This document shows, piece by piece, positions 26,310 through 35,420 of a DNA stretch of 64,000 nucleotides (position 1 is the stretch's first letter; every line of letters begins with the position of its first letter). The stretch is taken from NCBI GenBank assembly GCA_963850525.1, contig CAWKLQ010000010.1, positions 186,001 to 250,000 of the forward strand, written 5' to 3'. Origin of the DNA: JAEMQF01 sp963850525. Its GTDB lineage: Bacteria > Pseudomonadota > Gammaproteobacteria > Burkholderiales > Burkholderiaceae_C. The translations under genes were made by a program, and so were the position numbers. The notes under the pieces were generated by a model. It was not told the DNA's origin and ran no database searches. It saw nothing but the letters and a program-made list of their open reading frames with translations.

Positions 26310-27818
26310 ATGGACCTGATCAACAACCTCGCACTTGGTTTCGGCGTCGCCTTCACGGCGCAGAACCTTTTGTACGCTTTCTTCGGCGCCATGCTCGGTA
26401 CCCTGATCGGCGTGTTGCCCGGTCTGGGCCCGGTGGCAACGATCGCGATGCTGCTGCCGTCGATCTACGCGCTCGACGCGACGCCCGCGCTCATCATGCT
26501 GGCGGGCATCTACTACGGCGCGCAGTACGGCGGCTCGACGACCGCGATCCTGATCAACGTTCCCGGCGAATCGAGTTCCGTCGTGACCGCGATCGACGGT
26601 TACCAGATGGCGCGCCAGGGCCGCGCCGGCGCCGCGCTCGCTGCCGCCGGCCTGGGTTCGTTTTTTGCCGGCAGCGTGGGCACGCTGATCATTGCCGCGT
26701 TCGCCCCGCCGCTCACCGAACTCGCCTTCAAGTTCGGCCCGGCGGAGTATTTTTCGCTGATGGTGCTGGGCCTGATCGGCGCCGTCGTGCTCGCCTCGGG
26801 TTCGTTGCTGAAGGCGCTGGCGATGATCCTGCTCGGCCTGCTGCTGGCGCAGATCAACACCGACGTGATCTCGGGCACGGCGCGCTATAGCTTCGACATT
26901 CCGGAGCTCACCGACGGCATCGGCTTCGTCACGATCGCGATGGGCGTGTTCGGTTTCGGCGAGATCATCGCGAACCTGGGTCAACCCGCCGAACACCGCG
27001 AAGTCTTCACGAAAGACGTGAAAGGCCTGTGGCCGACGAAGAAGGACTTCCAGGACGCTTGGCCCTCGGTGCTGCGCGGTACCGCGCTGGGCTCGCTGCT
27101 GGGCGTGCTGCCCGGAGGCGGCGCGCTGCTCGCCGCGTTCGCTACCTACACGATGGAGAAAAAGCTCGCCGGCGCGAGCGGCAAGTTCGGCAAGGGCGAC
27201 ATCCGCGGCGTTGCCGGGCCGGAGAGCGCCAACAATGCCGGGGCGCAGACCTCGTTCATCCCCATGCTCACCTTGGGCATCCCGCCCAATCCGGTGATGG
27301 CGCTGATGGTCGGCGCGATGACGATCAAAGGCATCCAGCCGGGCCCGCAGGTGATGACGAGCAACCCCGAATTGTTCTGGGGCCTGATCGCCTCAATGTG
27401 GGTCGGCAACCTGATGCTGATTGTTTTGAACCTGCCGCTCATCGGCATGTGGATCAAGCTGCTGACGGTGCCTTACCGCTTCCTGTTCCCGGCGATCACG
27501 CTGTTCTGCTGCATCGGCGTCTACACGCTGAACAACAACACCTTCGACGTTTTCCTCACGGCCCTGTTTGCCGCCGTCGGCTACATCTTCTTCAAGCTCG
27601 GCTGCGAGTCGGCGCCGCTGCTGCTCGGCTTCATCCTCGGGCCGATGATGGAAGAAAACTTGCGACGCGCGTTGCTGCTCTCGCGCGGTGACTGGACGAC
27701 GTTTGTGACACGCCCGCTGTCGTCGGGCCTGCTGATCGCCGCGGCGCTGATGCTGGTGGTCGTCATGCTGCCCACGATCAAGCGCAAGCGCGAGGAGACG
27801 TTTCACGAGAAGGTGTGA
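26310..27818 (+). CDS. tctA: Tripartite tricarboxylate transporter large membrane subunit TctA
   Basis: A 502-residue protein with about 12 membrane segments. The family motif GTLIGVLPGLGPVATIAMLLP appears near residue 30, and an internal repeat carries GSLLGVLPGGGALLAAFATY near 260. The conserved PGESSSVVTAIDGYQMARQGRAG loop and GIPPNPVMALMVGAM are typical. It transports citrate-like or other carboxylates with sodium, using a TctC binding protein. It is 35 bases downstream of tctB in the same unit. Confidence 0.93.
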   Translation: MDLINNLALGFGVAFTAQNLLYAFFGAMLGTLIGVLPGLGPVATIAMLLPSIYALDATPALIMLAGIYYGAQYGGSTTAILINVPGESSSVVTAIDGYQMARQGRAGAALAAAGLGSFFAGSVGTLIIAAFAPPLTELAFKFGPAEYFSLMVLGLIGAVVLASGSLLKALAMILLGLLLAQINTDVISGTARYSFDIPELTDGIGFVTIAMGVFGFGEIIANLGQPAEHREVFTKDVKGLWPTKKDFQDAWPSVLRGTALGSLLGVLPGGGALLAAFATYTMEKKLAGASGKFGKGDIRGVAGPESANNAGAQTSFIPMLTLGIPPNPVMALMVGAMTIKGIQPGPQVMTSNPELFWGLIASMWVGNLMLIVLNLPLIGMWIKLLTVPYRFLFPAITLFCCIGVYTLNNNTFDVFLTALFAAVGYIFFKLGCESAPLLLGFILGPMMEENLRRALLLSRGDWTTFVTRPLSSGLLIAAALMLVVVMLPTIKRKREETFHEKV

Positions 27819-27888
27819 AGCGCCGCTGCAGCGCGCCGTCGCCCCACTTTGGCGCTGACACCGCGCGGCGATGCGCGCCAGACCAGCG

Positions 27889-28665
27889 TCACGCCTGAAT
27901 CGAATACCCGCCGTCGACGGGAATCGCGGTGCCGGTGACGAAGTCCGACGCGCCGCTCGCCAGAAACACCGCTGTGCCGGCGAGATCGCTCGCGCGGCCC
28001 CAGCGGCCTGCCGGTGTGCGCGCGAGCACGTTGTCGTTCAGGCCTTTGACCTCGACGCGTGCGCGTTGCGTGAGTTCGGTGTCGATCCAGCCGGGAAGAA
28101 TCGCGTTCGCCTGAATGTTGTCCACCGCCCAGGCGCTTGCGATTGACTTCGTGAGCTGCACGATGCCGCCCTTGCTCGCGCTGTACGCCGGCGCGAACGA
28201 CGCGCCGAAGATCGACGTCATCGAGCCGATGTTGATGACCTTGCCGCCCGCGGAAGCGTCTTTGGCGCGCTTCAGGTGCGGGTACGCGGCGCGCGCGCAG
28301 AGGAAGGCGCTCGTCAGGTTCGTATCGAGCACGCTTTTCCACTCGTCGAGCGTCGCCTTGTCCACCGGCTTGCGGATGTTGATTCCGGCGTTGTTGACGA
28401 GAATGTCCAGGCGGCCGCAGCGCTGCACCGCCTCGCTCACCATCGCTTGCACCGACGCTTCATCGCTCACGTCGACCTCGAGCGCGAACGCGTCGCTGCC
28501 CAGCGCCTTCAGTTGCTCGACCGCGGCGGCCGACTTGCGAGCGTCGCGCGCTGCCACGACGACGCGCGCGCCGGCGCGCGCCAATCCCAGCGCCATGCCC
28601 AAGCCGATGCCGCCGTTGCCGCCGGTGACGATCGCGACCTTGCCCTTCAAATCGAACATGTCCAT
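27889..28665 (-). CDS. SDR-family oxidoreductase with complete active site
   Basis: A 258-residue short-chain dehydrogenase. It has the NAD(P) motif TGGNGGIG, structural NNAG, catalytic Ser in IGSMTSIF and a proper YSASK. The C-terminus DGGYSIQA is typical. It most resembles FabG/gluconate-dehydrogenase-like SDRs, so it reduces or oxidises a hydroxy/keto substrate in the cytoplasm; the substrate is not readable. It ends 70 bases from tctA (convergent) and its start faces the EamA transporter gene, with about 90 bases between starts. Confidence 0.85.
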   Translation of the reverse strand: MDMFDLKGKVAIVTGGNGGIGLGMALGLARAGARVVVAARDARKSAAAVEQLKALGSDAFALEVDVSDEASVQAMVSEAVQRCGRLDILVNNAGINIRKPVDKATLDEWKSVLDTNLTSAFLCARAAYPHLKRAKDASAGGKVINIGSMTSIFGASFAPAYSASKGGIVQLTKSIASAWAVDNIQANAILPGWIDTELTQRARVEVKGLNDNVLARTPAGRWGRASDLAGTAVFLASGASDFVTGTAIPVDGGYSIQA

Positions 28666-28758
28666 GGCTCCATGAATGAACTGCGATTGTGCTTGGCGCG
28701 GGCGAGCGCTGGGCAGGCGCTGGGCGGTCGCTCCCCGCGGCTTCGTAGAATCTGCGCG

Positions 28759-29679
28759 ATGTCCCCCACCGAGGCCCACCCCCGCAGCGCCTCGCCGGCA
28801 CCCCCCCACTGGCCTGGACTGCTGCTGGCGATCGGCGGCTCGGTGGCGTTTTCCGGCAAGGCGATCATCGTCAAGCTCGCCTACCGCCACGGCGTGGACG
28901 CGATCACCTTGATCCTCTACCGCATGCTGTTCGCGCTGCCGTTTTTCGTGCTGCTCGCGTGGTGGGCGGGGCGCAACAAACCGGCGCTGATCCGGCGCGA
29001 CTGGCTCGTCGTCTGCGGCCTGGGCTTCAGCGGCTACTACCTGGCGAGCACGCTCGACTTCGTCGGCCTTCAGTACATCAGCGCGAGTCTGGGGCGGCTC
29101 ATCGCCTACCTGAACCCGACACTGGTGTTGTTGCTGGGCATGCTGCTGTTCGGGCGGCGCGTGCGGGGGCTGCAAATCGCTGCGCTCGCAGTCAGCTACT
29201 GCGGCGTGCTCATCGTCTTTGGCCACGAGCTCACGCTGCAAGGCGCGAACGTCGTGCTCGGCGCGCTGTTCGTCTTCGGCAGCGCCGTCAGCTACGCGCT
29301 CTATCTCGTCTACAGCGGCGAAGAGGTGAAGCGCCTGGGCGCGCTGCGCCTCACCGGTTTGGCCTCGACGGTCGCGTGCCTGCTGTGCATCGTGCAATTT
29401 CTGCTGCTGCGTCCGCTCGCCGCGCTCATTGTGGAGCCGCAGGTGTTGTGGCTGTCGCTGCTCAACGCGACGGTCTGCACCGTCGCGCCGGTGCTCATGA
29501 TGATGATGGCGATTGAGCGCATCGGCGCCGTGATGACGGCGCAGACCGGCATGATCGGCCCGCTCTCGACGATCGCGATGGGCATGCTGCTGCTGGGGGA
29601 GCCCTTCACCGCATGGCTTGCCGGCGGCACCGTGCTCGTGCTCGCCGGCATCTGGCTGCTCGCGCAACGGGTGCGATGA
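28759..29679 (+). CDS. EamA/DMT family transporter
   Basis: A 306-residue membrane protein with about ten helices in two EamA repeats (first GLLLAIGGSVAFSGKAIIVKLAY, second beginning GANVVLGALFVFGSAVSYALY). Members export small metabolites or amino acids across the inner membrane. Start ATG 28759 gives a short polar N-terminus; upstream in-frame sequence is antisense to the SDR gene. The SDR gene at 29714 follows 34 bases later on the same strand, suggesting co-transcription. Confidence 0.85.
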   Translation: MSPTEAHPRSASPAPPHWPGLLLAIGGSVAFSGKAIIVKLAYRHGVDAITLILYRMLFALPFFVLLAWWAGRNKPALIRRDWLVVCGLGFSGYYLASTLDFVGLQYISASLGRLIAYLNPTLVLLLGMLLFGRRVRGLQIAALAVSYCGVLIVFGHELTLQGANVVLGALFVFGSAVSYALYLVYSGEEVKRLGALRLTGLASTVACLLCIVQFLLLRPLAALIVEPQVLWLSLLNATVCTVAPVLMMMMAIERIGAVMTAQTGMIGPLSTIAMGMLLLGEPFTAWLAGGTVLVLAGIWLLAQRVR

Positions 29680-29713
29680 TCGGGTTTTGATTTTTCAACC
29701 GGAGTGAATCAGC

Positions 29714-30499
29714 ATGGACTTGGGCCTCACAGGCAAATGGGCATTGGTGTGCGCGGCGAGCAAAGGCCTGGGCAAGGGCTGCGCGATGGCCCTCGTGGGC
29801 GAAGGCGTGAACGTCGTCATCACGGCGCGCGGCGACGAAGCGCTGCAGGCGACTGCGACTGAACTGCGCGCGCTGAAACGCGGCGAAGTTCGCACGGTGA
29901 CCGGCGACATCACGACGCCACAGGGCCGCGCCCAGGCCCTGGCCGCGTGCCCGCAGGTCGACATTCTCATCAACAACGCGGGCGGCCCGCCGCCCGGGGA
30001 CTTTCGCGACTGGGACCGCGATGCGTGGATCAAGGCGCTGGACGCGAACATGCTCACGCCCATCGAGCTCATCAAGGCGACGGTGGACGCGATGGCGCAG
30101 CGCCAATTCGGGCGCATCATCAACATCACCTCGGGCGCAGTGAAGGCGCCGATCGACATCCTCGGCCTGTCCAACGGCGCGCGCAGTGGCTTGACCGGCT
30201 TTGTCGCCGGCGTCGCGCGCCAAGCGCGCCTTGCGTCGGCGAACGTGACGATCAACAGCATGCTGCCCGGCATCTTCGATACCGACCGGCTGCGCGTCAC
30301 CGCCGTTGGCGCCGCAGCGAAGAGTGGCCAAAGCGTCGAGGCCCTGCTCGACAAGCGCCGCGCCGGCGTTCCCGCGGCGCGCTTCGGCACCGCCGCCGAG
30401 TTCGGCGCGGTCTGCGCATTCCTGTGCAGCGTGCACGCCGGCTACGTGACCGGGCAGAACGTGTTGCTTGATGGGGGGGCGTATCCGGGGACGTTTTAG
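29714..30499 (+). CDS. Atypical SDR-family protein lacking the YxxxK motif
   Basis: A 261-residue protein of the SDR fold: coenzyme motif AASKGLGKG, INNAGG and catalytic-Ser position NITSGAVK. Where Tyr-x-x-x-Lys is expected the sequence reads LSNGARSGLTGF, so both catalytic Tyr and Lys are absent. Many genomes encode such atypical members labelled 3-oxoacyl-ACP reductase-like; their activity is unclear. An AACCGGAGTGAAT ribosome region precedes the ATG. It follows the EamA transporter gene. Confidence 0.82.
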   Translation: MDLGLTGKWALVCAASKGLGKGCAMALVGEGVNVVITARGDEALQATATELRALKRGEVRTVTGDITTPQGRAQALAACPQVDILINNAGGPPPGDFRDWDRDAWIKALDANMLTPIELIKATVDAMAQRQFGRIINITSGAVKAPIDILGLSNGARSGLTGFVAGVARQARLASANVTINSMLPGIFDTDRLRVTAVGAAAKSGQSVEALLDKRRAGVPAARFGTAAEFGAVCAFLCSVHAGYVTGQNVLLDGGAYPGTF

Positions 30500-30568
30500 G
30501 GATCGGGTCCACTGAAGCAGGGCGGATAGGCGACGAGTCGAACGCCTCCTCAAGGCCGCGCCTCCCCA

Positions 30569-31369
30569 TCAAGCCGCCGCTTGGGCTCGTGCGAAATAGC
30601 CCGGCAGGATGCCGCTGGGCAACTGCACGTGCGGATGCGTGCACAGCGCTCCGAGTGCCATCGCACTGCTCATGCGATGCATGTCGTAGTGGCAGACGAT
30701 GGTGACTTTCGGGTAGCGAACCAGCAGCTCGTTGAGCTGCATCTCGTAATCGTCCATGCGCTCCACACCGGGTGCGCCAGAGAGGCGCCAAATCATTTCG
30801 CCGGACACCAGCATCGCCTCGTGACCGGCGCCGCGACGGTCCAGGATCGAGCCTTCGACGAAGTCGAGCATGCGCTCGGGCTCGAAGCTTCCAGTGCGCA
30901 GGTAGGCCTGCGAAGGAACGAGCAGGCGCAGCAGGCCGTCGGCCATCATGCGCTTGGGGTCCAACCCTTCGCCGCGCAGCCGCGCGAGCACGTCGGCGCG
31001 CGAATTTTCTTCATGGATGTAGACGATCGCCTGTTTCTGCTTCGCGTGAGCGAGCACGTAGGGGCGGAACAGTTGCCACAGTTCGTCGCGATCTCGGAAG
31101 TGGAGGCAGACGTGGCGCGGCACGCCCTGCAGCGCCGCTGCGTTGAGCATTTCCAATGGGTCTATGGGCAGCGCTGCGAGCGCCGGTTGGGCCTGTGACG
31201 CGGTATTCGGACGGAGCATCCGGTCCAGATCTTCGCGCCGAAAGCGCCGTTCGCGGCGCGCACCGACGCGCAGGCACGCCAGCGTCCCCAGGCGCGTCCA
31301 GCGGCGCAGCGAATCCTTGCTGACGTTGAGGTAACGCGCGGCCTCGTCGATGCTCAGCAGTCCGGTCAT
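30569..31369 (-). CDS. MerR-like HTH protein fused to a MEDS (DcmR-type sensory) domain
   Basis: A 266-residue two-domain protein. Residues 1-55 are an excisionase/MerR-like helix-turn-helix (SIDEAARYLNVSKDSLRRWTRLG...RRFRREDLDRML). Residues from about 80 to 230 match the MEDS sensory domain first described in DcmR and archaeal sensor proteins: HVCLHFRDRDELWQLFRPYVLAHAKQKQAIVYI, then IVYIHEENSRADVLARL and TGSFEPERMLDFVE. A soluble transcription regulator is likely. Its ATG overlaps the stop of the upstream winged-helix/hydrolase gene by four bases, so the two are made together. Ligand unknown. Confidence 0.8.
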   Translation of the reverse strand: MTGLLSIDEAARYLNVSKDSLRRWTRLGTLACLRVGARRERRFRREDLDRMLRPNTASQAQPALAALPIDPLEMLNAAALQGVPRHVCLHFRDRDELWQLFRPYVLAHAKQKQAIVYIHEENSRADVLARLRGEGLDPKRMMADGLLRLLVPSQAYLRTGSFEPERMLDFVEGSILDRRGAGHEAMLVSGEMIWRLSGAPGVERMDDYEMQLNELLVRYPKVTIVCHYDMHRMSSAMALGALCTHPHVQLPSGILPGYFARAQAAA

Positions 31370-32697
31370 TTGCTCGGCCGCCTTGCGCTGGCGGTCGCTG
31401 CCGCTGGCCCGCCTCTGCCGGACCCGACCAGGTGCAGCTCGCCACGCGCCGCCGGCTCTGCAGCCTGTGCCGCGAGCACAAAATCGTCGATCAATCGTTG
31501 CACTTCCTCGAACGCGGGCTCGTCGACCAAGGGCGTGTGGTTCGGGCTGTCAAAGGGCACGAGCCTGGCCCCGGGAATCGCGGCGGCGATCAATCGGCCC
31601 TCTTCGAAGGGCACGCGTGAGTCGCGCGGGCTGTGCAATACGAGAGTCGGGCAGGTCACGCGCGGCATGTCAGCAGTGGCGTCGAAATCCGCAATTCGCC
31701 GCAGTAGCGCGACCGCGGTCTTCGGCGGGCACGAGACGCGCTGCAACTGATTGAACGAGTCCATCTGCTCGGCACTCGCGCCGGGCCAGAACATCGACGT
31801 CATCAACTGGCGGAAAGCCGCGTTGTCTTGTGCCCAGCCGTCCTCGAGCAGGCGCAACATTGCCTCGAAGTTGTCTTGGACTTTTGCGCCACCGCCACGA
31901 TGCAGCAGGCCGCGCGCAAAACCGCCGAGCAACACCAGACACGTGACTCGCTCGGGATGCGTTGCCGCAAAACGAATCGAAATCGGCGAACCGCCGGAGG
32001 CACCGAGCAGCGCGAAACGATCCAGCCCCGCGCTATCGACGACCGTTTCCAGATCGGCGGCCCATTCGTCCAGACTCCCCGGCACGCTGCCCCAGTCGGA
32101 CAGGCCATAGCCTCGACCGTCGTAGCGCACATAGTGGTGCCGCTTGGACAGCGCCTGGATGCGTGGTCCCAAGGTGGCGCTGCGCCAATCCCAGTCCAAG
32201 TGCGTCATCCAATGGGCCGCGCGCACGAGCGGTGCGCCTTGGCCGCTGCTTGCGTAGGCCAGGCGCGCGCCGTCCGCTGCCTCGGCGAAGCGAATGGTCT
32301 GGAAGGTGCCGACATTCCTTTGGACGTCAGTGCTTCCCGAGGGGTGGGCCACGGGAGATGGTGCGCGTGTTTCGGGAACCAGCCGATAGCCGCGGCGAGG
32401 TTCCGTCACGATCACGCGGTGCTTGCCGTCGTCGAGTGCACGCCGCAGCTCGCCGATGCACTGCACCAGGCTGTCGTCGGACGCAACCGCATCGGGCCAC
32501 GCGGCCCGTGTGATCTCATCTTTCGTCACGAGGGAACCGGCGCGTCGAGCCAGGCATTGCAGCACCGCCATCGAGCGCGGCCGCAGCGCGATTCGCGCGC
32601 CTGCGGCGGTGTGCAATTCGGCGCGGTCAAGGTCGAAAACGAAACCCGGCAGAACGACTCGAGCCGGGTTGTCGTCAGCGTGCGTCGGGACTGTCAC
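31366..32697 (-). CDS. Winged-helix DNA-binding domain fused to alpha/beta hydrolase (copy 1)
   Basis: A 443-residue fusion. Residues 15-108 are an OmpR/PhoB-type winged helix (GFVFDLDRAELHT, LRPRSMAVLQCLARRAGSLVTKDEI, TEPRRGYRLVPE). Residues from about 135 to 415 form an alpha/beta hydrolase. Putative triad: Ser234 in LGASGGS, Asp in HSPRDSRVPFEEG and His in FDSPNHTPL. There is no receiver domain or membrane helix, so it is a cytoplasmic one-component protein that may sense or process a small molecule. A closely related copy lies 4 kb away. The next gene (HTH-MEDS) overlaps by four bases. Confidence 0.82.
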   Translation of the reverse strand: MTVPTHADDNPARVVLPGFVFDLDRAELHTAAGARIALRPRSMAVLQCLARRAGSLVTKDEITRAAWPDAVASDDSLVQCIGELRRALDDGKHRVIVTEPRRGYRLVPETRAPSPVAHPSGSTDVQRNVGTFQTIRFAEAADGARLAYASSGQGAPLVRAAHWMTHLDWDWRSATLGPRIQALSKRHHYVRYDGRGYGLSDWGSVPGSLDEWAADLETVVDSAGLDRFALLGASGGSPISIRFAATHPERVTCLVLLGGFARGLLHRGGGAKVQDNFEAMLRLLEDGWAQDNAAFRQLMTSMFWPGASAEQMDSFNQLQRVSCPPKTAVALLRRIADFDATADMPRVTCPTLVLHSPRDSRVPFEEGRLIAAAIPGARLVPFDSPNHTPLVDEPAFEEVQRLIDDFVLAAQAAEPAARGELHLVGSGRGGPAAATASARRPSK

Positions 32698-32731
32698 GCC
32701 AGTCGCTTCAACTCTGGCCGAAACGCGAGTC

Positions 32732-33787
32732 TCAAGGCCGCGCCTCGAGAACCAGATTGAACGGCGTCTGCGTCGCTCGGCGGAAGCGCGAGAACCCGCC
32801 CTTCGTCACCACGTCACGCAAACGCGCCTCACCCGCCTGCGCCCCCAGGCACGCACCCACTTCCTGCGAGCGCGACGCCGGCGTGCAGATGAAGGTGGAG
32901 GCCGAGTAGTAGATTCGGCCGATCGGGTTTAGGTTGTCCTCCAGCTTGTCGTTCGCGAACGGTTCGACGATGAGCCAGGTGCCATCCGCCTTGAGGCTCG
33001 CGCGCACATGCGCTGCGGCACCGACCGGGTCTCCCATGTCGTGCAGGCAGTCGAACACCGCGACCATGTCGTAGTTGTTGCCGGGGAAGTCTTTCGCCTT
33101 GGCGACTTCAAACGTCGCCCTGTCCTCGACGCCCGCTTTCTTCGCCGCCGCGCGCGCGTATTCGATCGACGGCGCGTGGTAGTCGAAGCCGACGAAGGTC
33201 GACTTGGGGTAGGCCTGCGCCATGATGATCGTCGAGGCGCCGTGGCCGCAGCCCACGTCGGCGACCTTCGCTCCCGCTTTCAGCTTCGCATCGACGCCCT
33301 CGAGCGTGGGGATCCAGCTGCTCACCAGGTTGGCAGCGTATCCGGGGCGGAAGAAGCGCTCGGTGCCATGAAACAGCGACGGGTCGTGCTCATGCCAGCC
33401 CAGGCCCAGGCCGGTGCGCATTGCCTGCATCATCTTCGGGATCGCCTTGAAGATCGCGATCGAGACCTGGAACGCGCCCGGAATGAACGCCGGGCTGCCC
33501 TCTTGCGCCAGCGCCATTGCCTGCTCCTCGCTCATGCTGAAGCGCTGCGTCGCCGCGTCGTACTCGACGTAGCCGCTCGCCGCTTGCGCGCAGAGCCACT
33601 CGCGCAGGTAGCGCGCGTCGGTTTCGGTCTTGCGTGCCAGCGTTTCCACGTCGGTCGCGCCCTCGGCAAGTCGTTTGTAAAGCCCCAGCTGATCGCCGAT
33701 GACCACCGTCGCGGCGTGCGCGACGGCGCCGAGGTCGCCGACGAATCGGCCCATGAACTCGTTGAGTTTTGCTTCGTTGATGGCCAT
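32732..33787 (-). CDS. SAM-dependent methyltransferase with N-terminal winged-helix dimerisation domain
   Basis: A 351-residue protein from the ATG at 33787, preceded by a GGAG ribosome site. The N-terminal part (about 20-100) is the helical dimerisation/winged-helix region of O-methyltransferase-like enzymes (LYKRLAEGATDVETLARKT...YLREWLCAQAASGYVE). The SAM-binding core starts VADVGCGHGASTIIMAQAYP with an acidic strand end VGFDYHAPS, then VAVFDCLHDMGDP. It should methylate a small molecule in the cytoplasm; substrate unknown. It lies between the two winged-helix/hydrolase genes, all on the minus strand. Confidence 0.85.
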   Translation of the reverse strand: MAINEAKLNEFMGRFVGDLGAVAHAATVVIGDQLGLYKRLAEGATDVETLARKTETDARYLREWLCAQAASGYVEYDAATQRFSMSEEQAMALAQEGSPAFIPGAFQVSIAIFKAIPKMMQAMRTGLGLGWHEHDPSLFHGTERFFRPGYAANLVSSWIPTLEGVDAKLKAGAKVADVGCGHGASTIIMAQAYPKSTFVGFDYHAPSIEYARAAAKKAGVEDRATFEVAKAKDFPGNNYDMVAVFDCLHDMGDPVGAAAHVRASLKADGTWLIVEPFANDKLEDNLNPIGRIYYSASTFICTPASRSQEVGACLGAQAGEARLRDVVTKGGFSRFRRATQTPFNLVLEARP

Positions 33788-33834
33788 GATTTGCTCCAAG
33801 AGTTGAGGAGATTGAATCGAGCAACCCTGCCGGT

Positions 33835-35145
33835 TCAATGCCCGGTCTGCTTGTAGTGAAGAACCGTCAGCGGCGACTCGCCGACGACAAACACGCTGTT
33901 GTCGCTGCCGAGCCTCACGCCAAGCCCGCGATCGGTGTCGGATGTCGACGCCGCCCAAAGCTGGGTTCCGTCCGCGGCGTACTTGACGGTGACCGTGCTC
34001 AGCGCTTGCGGCGTTCCGGCGCTGCGCCGCACACCCGCTTGCCCGGTGACGTACACCGCGTCGTCGGCGCCGATCGCCATGGAAAACGGGACTTCGTCGC
34101 GTGAGGGGTGCGCGTCGTAACGCCGCGTCCACAGCAGCGCGCCATTCGGGTCGAGCTTGATCGTCATCCAGTCCAGGCTCGCACCCCCGGCACTCGCGGC
34201 GACGCCGGTGACGACGGCGTTACCCAGCGAATCGACGGCCACGCGCCAGCCCCAGCGGCCTACGGCGTAGGTCCTGCGCCAGAGCTCGTTCAAATTGGCG
34301 TCGACCTTGACGACGAGGAAGGCCGGGTCGGCCGGGTTCGAGTGCGGCCCGCCCACGACATAGAACTCGCCGGAGGGACCGAAGGCAATGTCGCCGGGGG
34401 ACGCCGCGAACGACTTCGACGAGATCAAGTTGCCAGCGGGGTCGCACGCCGCGACAAACATCTTTCCGTCGGTCCCGCCGCTGACGATCAGATTGCCCGA
34501 GGGGGTGACCAGGAGCGACGCCGGGGCATCCGCCGGCACGCGGTCGAAACCGAAGTCGCGCGTCCAGACTCGGGTGCCGTCGGGCGCGTACTTGATGCCC
34601 ACCAGCGTCGCGATGCCCGCGGCCAGGCCCGCACCGGGGCCTGCAGGCCAAGTGCGCGCGATCACGTAGACGTTGCCTGCGGCGTCCGACACGGCGCGCG
34701 ACGCGTAGCCCGACGCCGACCTGACGATGTCTTGCCAGATCAAAGTGCCCTCCGGGCCGTACTTCAGAACGATCAGCCCGTTCGCCGCGCCGCCGTCGCC
34801 GCCGATGATGTAGCCGGTGACTATCGCATTGCCGCTCGGATCGACCGTGATCCAGGCGCTTTGTTCGCGCGTTCCCGGGTTGTCGAAAGTCCGCGTCCAG
34901 AGCGACGCTCCCGAGGCGCTGTACTTCGCGATCAACATCGTCGACCACGGCACGGAAGCCGCCACGTAAACGTTGTTCTGCCTGTCGATGGCGAGCATTT
35001 CGCCGTGCAGGCCTGGGGTGACGTTGACCCAGGTCGGCGTCACTTGGGCGTGCGCTGGCGACGCCGCCAGCGCTGCCAGCGCGCTCAGAAAGGACAGTAC
35101 CGCCACGCGTCGGCGAAGTGTCAGGACTTCAAGGACCTTTCGCAT
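33835..35145 (-). CDS. Secreted beta-propeller-type repeat protein
   Basis: A 436-residue protein with a Sec signal (RRRVAVLSFLSALAALAASPAHA). The mature part is built of about seven repeats of 45-60 residues with the pattern (V/A)D..GN.(Y/V)V.G......(I/V)(K)Y...G...W.R, e.g. KYSASGASLWTRTF, KYGPEGTLIWQDIV and KYAPDGTRVWTRDF. This is the SBBP/PQQ-like beta-propeller style. It is exported to the periplasm or surface; function cannot be read from the repeats. It lies directly upstream of the methyltransferase gene with a 47-base gap. Confidence 0.8.
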   Translation of the reverse strand: MRKVLEVLTLRRRVAVLSFLSALAALAASPAHAQVTPTWVNVTPGLHGEMLAIDRQNNVYVAASVPWSTMLIAKYSASGASLWTRTFDNPGTREQSAWITVDPSGNAIVTGYIIGGDGGAANGLIVLKYGPEGTLIWQDIVRSASGYASRAVSDAAGNVYVIARTWPAGPGAGLAAGIATLVGIKYAPDGTRVWTRDFGFDRVPADAPASLLVTPSGNLIVSGGTDGKMFVAACDPAGNLISSKSFAASPGDIAFGPSGEFYVVGGPHSNPADPAFLVVKVDANLNELWRRTYAVGRWGWRVAVDSLGNAVVTGVAASAGGASLDWMTIKLDPNGALLWTRRYDAHPSRDEVPFSMAIGADDAVYVTGQAGVRRSAGTPQALSTVTVKYAADGTQLWAASTSDTDRGLGVRLGSDNSVFVVGESPLTVLHYKQTGH

Positions 35146-35420
35146 GGTCGGTTCCTCCCAGTCAATCTGTGACTCCCGCGTCCGCGCGCTTCAATGGCGC
35201 CCTGGCCGCACCGTGATCGAATAGTTGACGTTCTGGAATATGTCGACACGCCGCAGAGGCGCAATTTCCTGTGGGGCGCACAGCTGACCTTGTGCCGCCT
35301 GCGAAGCATTGCGCTTGCCCCAAGGCAAGTCCCGATCGCCTGCCGAAATTCAGGCGAAACATTTCCGAAGCGATGCCGAGCGCTGCAGGCGCCCGGCGAC
35401 GCTCGCAGCGGCGGTGCCGC
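35146..35420. other. Intergenic region, 275 bases
   Basis: Between the beta-propeller gene and the second winged-helix/hydrolase gene, both on the minus strand. I see no convincing gene, RNA or strong hairpin. It has lower GC than the surroundings (stretches such as TGATCGAATAGTTGACG), which fits a promoter region for the propeller gene on the minus strand. Confidence 0.5.
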
